Shown here: piece after piece, positions 8,961 through 15,083 of the stretch
Position numbering within the stretch: the first letter of the stretch is position 1
Layout: each line of letters starts with the position of its first letter
Assembly (NCBI GenBank): GCA_003649845.1
Contig: QMTB01000010.1
Span: 1-17,474 of the forward strand
DNA length: 17,474 nt
DNA from: Thermoplasmata archaeon
GTDB taxonomy: Archaea > Thermoplasmatota > E2 > DHVEG-1
Direction of reading: 5' to 3'
Translations under genes and position numbers: made by a program
The notes under the pieces: generated by a model
The model's input: the letters and a program-made list of their open reading frames with translations, nothing else
The model's database searches: none
Told to the model about the DNA's origin: nothing

Positions 8961-9643
8961 TTCCTCCAGCCCTCTATGATATCTCTACCCTCAAGGAATA
9001 TATATCCATTTTCCTCTGCGAATTTTTTAACCTCTCTCTTTGGCATCGCTTTACCGTTGTCACCCATGATTTCACAACCGCTACCTACCGGTGTTAGGTT
9101 AGCCATTTTCAGTATAGAAACAACTAGTTCAGTATGACCAAATCTATTTTGCAGAGGTTTCTCAGACGCTATACATACTGGTATATGACCTGGGGAACGA
9201 AATTCTTTACCCAATAATCTAACTGATTCTTTAGAAGATAGCTTTTCTGTTTTTTTCACTATCTCAGCAAATCTTTTCATCGTCAAACTTCTATCTATAT
9301 CAGTTATACCAGTGAACGTATTTCTATGATTCAAGGTTACTGAAAAGGAGGATTTTGTATCATATGGTATATCATCTGGTACAAGAGCTTTAAAAACAGG
9401 ATACCTATCTGATATGTTAGAGTATACATCTGCTAGAAAGGGGAGCTGGAATCTCTTCGCAATATCATGAGAGATCATAAGGAATATGAGTCCACCACCT
9501 TTTTTTCTCATAGTTTTTATAGCTTCTGGAGTAACATATTGAGATGCTATAACGAAATCTGTTTCACCCTCTCTATCATCTGAATCATAGATTAATATGA
9601 ATCTACCTTTTCTCAGTTCTGAGATCGCTTCGTCTAATATCAT
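8948..9643 (-). CDS. ribB: 3,4-dihydroxy-2-butanone 4-phosphate synthase
   Basis: This enzyme converts ribulose 5-phosphate to the four-carbon unit used by lumazine synthase, with Mg. The 231-residue single-domain protein has the acidic catalytic loop DSDDREGE (20-27), HRNTFTGITDIDRS, the RSPGH segment, the metal- and substrate-binding GHTE and the CEIMGDNG motif. There is no fused GTP cyclohydrolase II, as usual in archaea. I chose the ATG at 9643, which gives MILDEAISELRKG as in relatives. A longer in-frame TTG at 9664 adds seven residues and has only a weak AAGGT nearby. It is the first rib gene after S17e, and its last codons carry the ribL ribosome-binding site. Confidence 0.95.
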
Positions 9644-9689
9644 CTCTTCTTCAATTAAAAACAAACCTTATGAAAATAATGTTTGGTTA

Positions 9690-9908
9690 TTACCCAGAAA
9701 TTGGTTGCCGTGGTTTTTCTTTATTTCTAGCGAGTTGCCTGGTGATATATCCTGCTATTCTATTTCTAAGTAGATTGCTTTTAACTGTAGTCACCTCGGC
9801 AACCATTCTTTTATTATGTTCAAAATCTCCTGGATTGAACTGATCTGGATATCTCTCCAGTAATTCCTTTGCGATTGTTTTGATGAATGTCTGCCTTATG
9901 TTTCCCAG
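9690..9908 (-). CDS. rps17e: Ribosomal protein S17e, apparent CTG start
   Basis: This is an archaeal/eukaryotic small-subunit protein. The sequence [20 protein letters not shown], then [11 protein letters not shown] and [11 protein letters not shown], matches the family from its usual first residues (normally M-G-N-I-R). Here the codon in the Met position is CTG (9908-9906). An ATG 13 codons upstream (9947) would add a non-family extension, but it lies only a few bases from the box A at 9963-9953, upstream of the expected transcription start near 9931. GGTGAT (9917-9912), a perfect anti-16S match, is 3 bases before the CTG, equivalent to normal GGAGG spacing. From CTG the protein is 72 residues, slightly longer than usual at the C-terminus ([10 protein letters not shown]). 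It leads the operon continuing into ribB 46 bases later (26 to the alternative TTG). Confidence 0.9.
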   Translation of the reverse strand: MGNIRQTFIKTIAKELLERYPDQFNPGDFEHNKRMVAEVTTVKSNLLRNRIAGYITRQLARNKEKPRQPISG

Positions 9909-9952
9909 GGTATCACCCTTTAGAATTGCTGGGAGCCTGGAATACATTTAGA

Positions 9953-9963
9953 TTATATAAATA
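9953..9963 (-). promoter_or_regulatory. Box-A promoter of the S17e-rib operon
   Basis: Read on the minus strand this is TATTTATATAA, a near-ideal box A. Transcription would start near 9931, giving a leader of about 20 bases containing GGTGAT (9917-9912) and leading to the CTG at 9908. This placement argues against use of the ATG at 9947. I see no separate strong promoter before ribB. Confidence 0.6.
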
Positions 9964-10039
9964 CTTTGGAGGATGAACTGAAGAAGAACCCATCTAACTA
10001 TAAAAGTTACACATATTTTTACACAAAAAAAAACAGTAG

Positions 10040-10070
10040 TTTATTTAAACCAAATGCGACTATTTAAAAT
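10040..10070 (+). promoter_or_regulatory. Two box-A candidates for uppS
   Basis: TTTATTTAAAC (10040-10050) and CTATTTAAAAT (10060-10070) both resemble box A. The first would start transcription near 10070 and retain the TTAGGAGGCC ribosome-binding site at 10086-10095. The second would start at that site. A third TATA-like run, CTATATAAAC (10098-10107), could instead produce a nearly leaderless message at the TTG at 10138. Confidence 0.4.
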
Positions 10071-10137
10071 AATTATAACAAAAAATTAGGAGGCCCTCTA
10101 TATAAACTCTAAGAAAAATCTTCTAAAAAAACTTGCA

Positions 10138-10992
10138 TTGAAACAACTTCAAAAGATAGAAAGATATGCTACAAAAAATGATGTACTGAGAAATATATTG
10201 ATATTCATATATAAATCTAAACTATATCACTTTATAAGAAGTAGAATCGATGAACTACAAGTATATAAATTACTAGAACAAGTTAAAAAAGGTCCTATAC
10301 CTAAACACATTGCTATAATAATGGATGGAAATAGAAGATTTGCAAAGGATGTAGGGTTAAAACCAGAAGCAGGACATATATTTGGTAGAGATAAAATAGA
10401 GGAAACATTAGATTGGTGTATGGAATTAGGTATAAAAAATCTAACATTATACGCATTTTCTACTGAGAATTTTAATAGGAAACCAGAGGAAGTAGAAGAA
10501 TTAATGAATCTATGTAGAAGAGAATTACAAAGAGCATCAGAAGATAAACGTATACATAAAAATAGAATAAAAATAAATGTTATAGGACACCTAGAATCAC
10601 TGCCACAGGATATACAAAAAGCAGCTAAAGATCTAATGGAGAAAACCAAGGATTACAATAATTATTCTCTAAATATTGCATTGGCATATGGTGGAAGAGA
10701 AGAGATATTACAAGCCATACGAAAAATAGCAGAAGATGTAGAGAAAGGAGAGATAAAACCAGAGGAAATAACAGAGGAAGACTTCTCTAAGTATCTATAT
10801 ACTAAAGATATACCAGATCCAGATCTAATACTACGTACATCTGGAGAAGAGCGGATATCTAATTTCCTATTATGGCAACTTGCATATTCAGAACTTTATT
10901 TTTCAGATGTATACTGGCCAGCCTTTCAAAAAAAAGATTTCCTAAAAGCAATATCTACATATCAACAGAGAAAAAGACGATTTGGAAGATAA
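10138..10992 (+). CDS. uppS: cis-prenyltransferase (undecaprenyl/polyprenyl diphosphate synthase)
   Basis: This enzyme adds cis-isoprene units from IPP to make the long polyprenyl diphosphate that becomes the lipid carrier for N-glycans and surface glycans. Clear motifs are IAIIMDGNRRFAK with the catalytic D63 (TTG numbering), GHIFGRDKIEETLDW, LYAFSTENFNRKPEEV, NIALAYGGREEI and DPDLILRTSGEERISNFLLWQ with the Mg-binding SELYFSDVYWPAF. The start is uncertain: there is no in-frame ATG before the core. The first listed start is TTG at 10138, but a perfect GGAGG (10089-10093) lies far upstream. The frame stays open back to 10090, with an in-frame ATA at 10102 at ideal spacing. The protein would then gain 12 residues, a lysine-rich helical N-terminus. 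It diverges from S17e and converges on a small membrane protein. Confidence 0.93.
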   Translation: MKQLQKIERYATKNDVLRNILIFIYKSKLYHFIRSRIDELQVYKLLEQVKKGPIPKHIAIIMDGNRRFAKDVGLKPEAGHIFGRDKIEETLDWCMELGIKNLTLYAFSTENFNRKPEEVEELMNLCRRELQRASEDKRIHKNRIKINVIGHLESLPQDIQKAAKDLMEKTKDYNNYSLNIALAYGGREEILQAIRKIAEDVEKGEIKPEEITEEDFSKYLYTKDIPDPDLILRTSGEERISNFLLWQLAYSELYFSDVYWPAFQKKDFLKAISTYQQRKRRFGR

Positions 10993-11007
10993 AAAAATCT
11001 TTTTCAT
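10993..11007. terminator. Bidirectional T-run terminator after uppS
   Basis: The bases AAAAAAATCTTTTTC directly after the uppS stop give a TCTTTTTC run on the plus strand and GATTTTTTT on the minus strand. They can serve uppS and, about 100 bases past its end, the minus-strand prefoldin operon. The remaining bases to 11104 hold no recognisable gene or RNA. Confidence 0.45.
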
Positions 11008-11104
11008 AGATTAGAATCACCCTTTTATCATTAGGATATTCTTTCATATTGGTGTAGTTTCATAAGGGATATAGGAGTCATAGATATCCAAATTGTACGA
11101 ATAA

Positions 11105-11377
11105 TTAGTTTTCCTTTTCTATCTCCTCAGCTATCTCACTGAGTTTTTCAAAGAGACGATAAAAGATATAGAAAATTAATCCTAATCCTATAGATAGAAT
11201 GGATAAAGCAAGAAGTATATCCGAGATATTAGAAGGGAAAAAAACCTCTGAGAAAAAGAAATTATATAAAAAATTGGAGAGATGAACAGCTAATAGAAAT
11301 AAACCTATCTTTATAAAAAAACTATAGAGAAAACCTGTTTTGAAATCATAATTTACTGAGAAAAATCTTTTTTTCAT
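11105..11377 (-). CDS. Small two-helix membrane protein (unknown)
   Basis: This is a 90-residue protein of no family I recognise. Two hydrophobic segments are visible: about 18-43 (FFIKIGLFLLAVHLSNFLYNFFF) and 53-74 (DILLALSILSIGLGLIFYIFY). The N-terminus is basic (MKKRFF) and the C-terminus acidic (EIAEEIEKEN), so by the positive-inside rule a hairpin with both ends inside is possible. Its ATG (11377-11375) directly follows the prefoldin beta stop (11380-11378) with no spacer, indicating an operon and translational coupling. The coding choice rests on length, coupling and clear membrane pattern. Confidence 0.65.
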   Translation of the reverse strand: MKKRFFSVNYDFKTGFLYSFFIKIGLFLLAVHLSNFLYNFFFSEVFFPSNISDILLALSILSIGLGLIFYIFYRLFEKLSEIAEEIEKEN

Positions 11378-11746
11378 CTAACCGCTGACCTTACCTGTAG
11401 CAAGATTCATAGCATTTTCAACTTTACTCTGCAACTCAGCAAGTTTCTCTCTAAGTCTACCTTCCTGTTTCATAAGAGTAGTTTTTCTAAGTTCAAGGGA
11501 TTCCTTTGTTGAATTCAACTCTTCAACAACCTCTTTCTTACCTTTAGCTTTTATAAGTATATTACCTACGCTTTTATAGATGGGTGTTTTCTCACCTACT
11601 TTACCTAACTCTTCTAAAGCCTCTTCAACTTCTTTTAATCTAATTTCTACTTGCTGACGTTGTTGTTCAACCATTTGAAGTTGAGTTTGCATCTGCCTTA
11701 ATCTACCTATTTGATCTTGTAGTTGTTGAGATAAATCTTCTGCCAT
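11378..11746 (-). CDS. pfdB: Prefoldin subunit beta
   Basis: This is a subunit of the cytoplasmic prefoldin chaperone, a jellyfish-shaped alpha2-beta4 hexamer that captures unfolded proteins and passes them to the thermosome. The 122 residues are typical for the beta type. An N-terminal helix rich in Gln (LSQQLQDQIGRLRQMQTQLQ to about residue 48) is followed by a single beta-hairpin region GEKTPIYKSVGNILIKAKGK and a second long coiled-coil helix. It ends in a short NLATGKVSG tail. The start ATGGCAGAAG has only a weak ribosome-binding site. The box A AAAATATTTTAATAC is at 11796-11782. In many archaea a KEOPS subunit and RNA polymerase P genes lie upstream; here the upstream neighbour is the divergent peptidase gene instead. 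Confidence 0.93.
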   Translation of the reverse strand: MAEDLSQQLQDQIGRLRQMQTQLQMVEQQRQQVEIRLKEVEEALEELGKVGEKTPIYKSVGNILIKAKGKKEVVEELNSTKESLELRKTTLMKQEGRLREKLAELQSKVENAMNLATGKVSG

Positions 11747-11781
11747 GGATATTCACTCAGAGGAACTATTAACTTTTAGCA

Positions 11782-11796
11782 GTATTAAAATATTTT
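11782..11796 (-). promoter_or_regulatory. Box-A promoter of prefoldin beta
   Basis: On the minus strand this reads AAAATATTTTAATAC. It predicts transcription starting near 11763, a short leader of about 15-20 bases before the ATG at 11746. Confidence 0.45.
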
Positions 11797-11833
11797 TGAA
11801 GGTAAAAACAGAAAGATGGAATATATAGATAGC

Positions 11834-11863
11834 TGAATATATGAAAAGTGAATATATGAAAAA
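11834..11863 (+). repeat. Two tandem 15-base repeats upstream of the C25 peptidase gene
   Basis: TGAATATATGAAAAG (11834-11848) is followed directly by TGAATATATGAAAAA (11849-11863), identical at 14 of 15 positions. The pair abuts the box A of the peptidase gene (11862-11872), the place where an archaeal activator or a second TBP-type contact could act. It may also be simple A+T-rich slippage. Confidence 0.5.
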
Positions 11864-11872
11864 TATTATATA
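11862..11872 (+). promoter_or_regulatory. Box-A promoter of the first C25 peptidase gene
   Basis: AATATTATATA lies about 70 bases before the ATG at 11941, so transcription should start near 11895-11900. The leader contains AAGGGGGTTATG (11925-11936), a ribosome-binding site. The same AATATTATATA string is found upstream of the second peptidase gene (15011-15021), although the bases around it differ. Confidence 0.5.
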
Positions 11873-11940
11873 GAAAAATTTGGATATACTTGACATCTCA
11901 TTGTCTCCAGTATTTGGGAGCGCGAAGGGGGTTATGAAGC

Positions 11941-14874
11941 ATGAGAAAGAATGATAAGATCATTATTGGTATAGGTATTATAGTCCTTCTAATCTCAAGC
12001 ACCCTCATATACCTATGGGTTCCACCATCAATAGAAGGAGAAGGTATAAACGAAGAAGACATCTTCTCCATATCTGGAACATATACAGATGACCTACCCT
12101 CAGCCATAGAAGTATCCTCAGATAATCCCTTCTACGCACTTATAGCAACACCACTTGCAATACACTATAATAAAGATGGAAAACAACAGGTTATACCATT
12201 ATATATCAAAAATTTAACAAACCCATCAAAAGCCATCATAAGAGCCGAAAATATAATAGGAAAACCAATTGACCTAATAATAAAAAATTCCTCCAAATCC
12301 ATAAAAAACATATCACTTGAAATAGCTGAAAGATACTGGAAAAAAAGCAAAGCAGCCCTCATCATAGAAAACAATAAGGAAGGATACACCCTAGGAATAC
12401 CAGCTACACCAATTGCCTCCTACCTTAGCATACCCATCATCATCACCAACAACATAGACGAAGACATAACAAAAACATTAGATAAACTAGGAGTAGAATA
12501 CACAATCATCTGTGGCAAGAACCTCACAGGATACAAAAACACCCTAAAATTCGTAAACTCCAACGACATACTCAACTTCACCATAGCTCTCGTACAAAAA
12601 AAATTCGGAGATATAAACTATATAACCCTAACAAATCCATTAGATGCATGGCCACCAAAAATATTAGATAAAAAATTATATTCCTCTAAAGTTTTTGAGA
12701 CCGTCTCCTATGCAACCTCTATGCTTTTAAATGCATTAAAAGGTCTTGCAACAGGAAGAACTTATGCAAACTTTAGTTTTAAGATACCTGATGACTATAA
12801 ATATGCGCTTGTAAAAATAGAGATAATGAATCTTGATCCAGATAGTGTAGATAAGTTTGGAGATTATGTGGGGATACTCTCAGCAGGTATAGATGACCCA
12901 AATGAACCAATGTGTTATCAGACCAATGAACTATCCTCATTTGGAGTAGCCTCTAAGGGAACACCAGCGATAAGGGATGAAAATGGAAATATAATCAAGG
13001 ATAGATTATATAATGAAGTACTATTATATGATAGAGGTGGAGCAAAATATAATATGGTTATTTTTGGGGAATGGTTAACTAAAAAGGTAGGGAGAATGCA
13101 AGTTAATGTAGAGGTTGATAAGTTAGAGAATCCATATTATGCTAGGATGAGAGGACTCTCATCAACCGCACCTTATTTAACAGCCTATCGTAAAGGTATA
13201 ATATTTGCAAAACCTGATTTTGCATTCTATGCAGATGACAATGCCCTTACGAAAAAAGGTGAAACATGTCCAGGGTTCTACTCTGTTAGGAGAAATCCAA
13301 GATTAGCATATGCGCATAATATGCATGTGTTTGAGAAGATCCATAAACCATTGAATAATCTCCTTGCAAAACTTGCAGATATAGATCTATCAGAGAGGGA
13401 TGGATTGAGATATCTCAGAGATTATTATGATAGAAATCCAATATACATAACAATCGTTGGAGATGCAGAAATGGTTCCTAGGATAGTATATGATAACTGG
13501 TTGGCTCCACTTGAAGAAGATGTCGATAAAATCACCGGAGCAGAACTAGGATATGGACTGGGAACACCCTCTGATTTTATCTATGGCGATATCGACCCGA
13601 TCTATGGAGACTATTCTAATCTTGCAAACGATACTTATACATATTATCCCTATCAAGAAAATATCGTTGGTAGATTTGCAGGATGGGACGCGCAGGATGT
13701 ATCTGCACAAATGGCTAGAACGATATTCTATTATGATATCCTAAAGAAGCTTGGAGATTGGAAGAATAAAGCTGGTTTAAGGGTAGGTGGAGGGCAAGAT
13801 TTCCAGAGACCTCCGATAAGATATACAATCTCTAGGTTAACAGGTAATAGCGAAGAGGCGGTAAAACTTCCAACAGGTTTTTCAGAGATATCTATGGAAA
13901 GAGCGAAGAAAACAGTTTTAGAGCCTATGGGATTCAATGTAACAGCAGCTTTTGATTATAAAGCGCAGTTGGCTGGATTTAGCGAAGATGCATTGAATGA
14001 GCTAAAAAAGTTGAACCTGCTAAAGAGATTCACATTCTTTAAAAACTTCGTAGCAAAATATGTCGGTGATGATGTAGCAAAAGGAAAAGAAATCATGGAG
14101 AATAGCAACTTTTTGTTTGTAAATGCTCATGGAAGCCCTTATTTATATGGTATGGTCGGTCCATCTATTCTTGGTTTAGGAGTATGTGGACCTATAGTAA
14201 AATATTTGGCAGAGAGAATATTATCCTGCATAGACGGTGGGTTCTTTGGCCCTGGCCATGCATATCAATTTATTGGAAGCGATGAAGTTCGAAGTGTAGA
14301 GAGATTGAATATGGGCCCATCTGTGATGTGGTTGGATAGCTGTCTATGTGGTAAGATCGGCGGTGTTTATCCAAAGAACTCTATATCTCTAGCTCTTCTT
14401 CATGCAGGAGTAAATGCACTTATATCATCTTCCACAGAATCTAATATCGCAGGGGGATATCTAGAACCAAAGAAGCGTCTATACGATACACCATGGTCTG
14501 TTGCGAAAGCTCGTGCGATTGCTAGTATGAATGCAAAGAGGGAGATATATCCAGATCCGCACTTTGGTTATCTACTGTATAAAGACATGTGTAGTGAGCT
14601 AATGAAAAATGAAACTATAGGTCTTGCCTTTAGAAATGCTAGAAATATATATCTACCAGAAGATGCAAATTCAACATTCTGGTGGTCTCCACCTCTCATA
14701 AGTACTGATAATCCCCTTTTAGATCTATCACTCCAGAAAAGGATAGACGAGGGATACAAAGAGATGGGTATCCATCAAAAGAGTCGAGTAATAAAGAATA
14801 AATATTTCGAATTCCAAGAGTGGTGCCTATACGGTGACCCAGCGTTTAATCCATATATACCATATGAGAAATGA
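11941..14874 (+). CDS. Membrane-anchored gingipain-like cysteine peptidase (C25)
   Basis: This is a 977-residue putative extracellular endopeptidase. A short basic N-terminus is followed by one hydrophobic segment (about 7-26), a signal anchor or uncleaved signal. Residues about 60-230 resemble a cell-wall-binding-2 type region (YTLGIPATPIASYLSIPIIIT, then LGVEYTIICGK). A long middle region leads to the C25 caspase-fold core with FVNAHGSPY (H730) and WLDSCLCGKIGG (C801), matching the His-Gly and Ala/Ser-Cys dyad of gingipains. No Por-type C-terminal sorting domain or C-terminal membrane helix is present; the protein ends DPAFNPYIPYEK. It probably cleaves proteins outside the cell for nutrition; specificity (Arg or Lys) cannot be read. 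Its first ~265 bases are nearly identical to the next gene. The first ~700 bases use more C-ending codons than the remainder, suggesting mosaic origin. Confidence 0.82.
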   Translation: MRKNDKIIIGIGIIVLLISSTLIYLWVPPSIEGEGINEEDIFSISGTYTDDLPSAIEVSSDNPFYALIATPLAIHYNKDGKQQVIPLYIKNLTNPSKAIIRAENIIGKPIDLIIKNSSKSIKNISLEIAERYWKKSKAALIIENNKEGYTLGIPATPIASYLSIPIIITNNIDEDITKTLDKLGVEYTIICGKNLTGYKNTLKFVNSNDILNFTIALVQKKFGDINYITLTNPLDAWPPKILDKKLYSSKVFETVSYATSMLLNALKGLATGRTYANFSFKIPDDYKYALVKIEIMNLDPDSVDKFGDYVGILSAGIDDPNEPMCYQTNELSSFGVASKGTPAIRDENGNIIKDRLYNEVLLYDRGGAKYNMVIFGEWLTKKVGRMQVNVEVDKLENPYYARMRGLSSTAPYLTAYRKGIIFAKPDFAFYADDNALTKKGETCPGFYSVRRNPRLAYAHNMHVFEKIHKPLNNLLAKLADIDLSERDGLRYLRDYYDRNPIYITIVGDAEMVPRIVYDNWLAPLEEDVDKITGAELGYGLGTPSDFIYGDIDPIYGDYSNLANDTYTYYPYQENIVGRFAGWDAQDVSAQMARTIFYYDILKKLGDWKNKAGLRVGGGQDFQRPPIRYTISRLTGNSEEAVKLPTGFSEISMERAKKTVLEPMGFNVTAAFDYKAQLAGFSEDALNELKKLNLLKRFTFFKNFVAKYVGDDVAKGKEIMENSNFLFVNAHGSPYLYGMVGPSILGLGVCGPIVKYLAERILSCIDGGFFGPGHAYQFIGSDEVRSVERLNMGPSVMWLDSCLCGKIGGVYPKNSISLALLHAGVNALISSSTESNIAGGYLEPKKRLYDTPWSVAKARAIASMNAKREIYPDPHFGYLLYKDMCSELMKNETIGLAFRNARNIYLPEDANSTFWWSPPLISTDNPLLDLSLQKRIDEGYKEMGIHQKSRVIKNKYFEFQEWCLYGDPAFNPYIPYEK

Positions 14875-14900
14875 GCTAACTAAAAAATTATACTTATTAT

Positions 14901-14926
14901 ATGATTGATTCTATCATTCTTTTTTT
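14901..14926 (+). terminator. Terminator of the first C25 peptidase gene
   Basis: ATGAT (14901-14905) and ATCAT (14913-14917) form a weak five-pair stem followed by TCTTTTTTT (14918-14926). The T-run is the stronger part of the signal, as usual in archaea. The rest of the 209-base gap to the next gene holds only its promoter. Confidence 0.45.
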
Positions 14927-15010
14927 ATATCTTAAAATCTAGTTCATATTGGTAAATGCCCTGGTGTCTTGCAACTATAGATGAACATTGACATATCTTT
15001 TATATAAAAA

Positions 15011-15023
15011 AATATTATATATA
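15011..15023 (+). promoter_or_regulatory. Box-A promoter of the second C25 peptidase gene
   Basis: AATATTATATATA would place transcription start near 15045, about 40 bases before the ATG at 15084. The leader holds GGAGATGTGA (15068-15077) as ribosome-binding site. Having its own promoter and a terminator before it suggests this gene is transcribed separately from the upstream paralogue. Confidence 0.45.
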
Positions 15024-15083
15024 CGTATTATGTTATTGTTATATTGATGTATTATTCTTAACCTAATGGAGATGTGAAACATT

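Noticed and set aside
10227..10649. 140-codon minus-strand frame
   Set aside because: It is the complement of uppS, which has all its family motifs; no promoter or ribosome-binding site supports it.
11898..12107. Minus-strand frame whose product nearly repeats that of 14975-15250
   Set aside because: The apparent conservation of the two antisense frames is only the shadow of the near-identical 5' ends of the two peptidase genes.
14875..15083. Searched for an RNA gene between the two peptidases
   Set aside because: No tRNA-like fold or strong stem was seen; the interval is explained by a terminator and a promoter.
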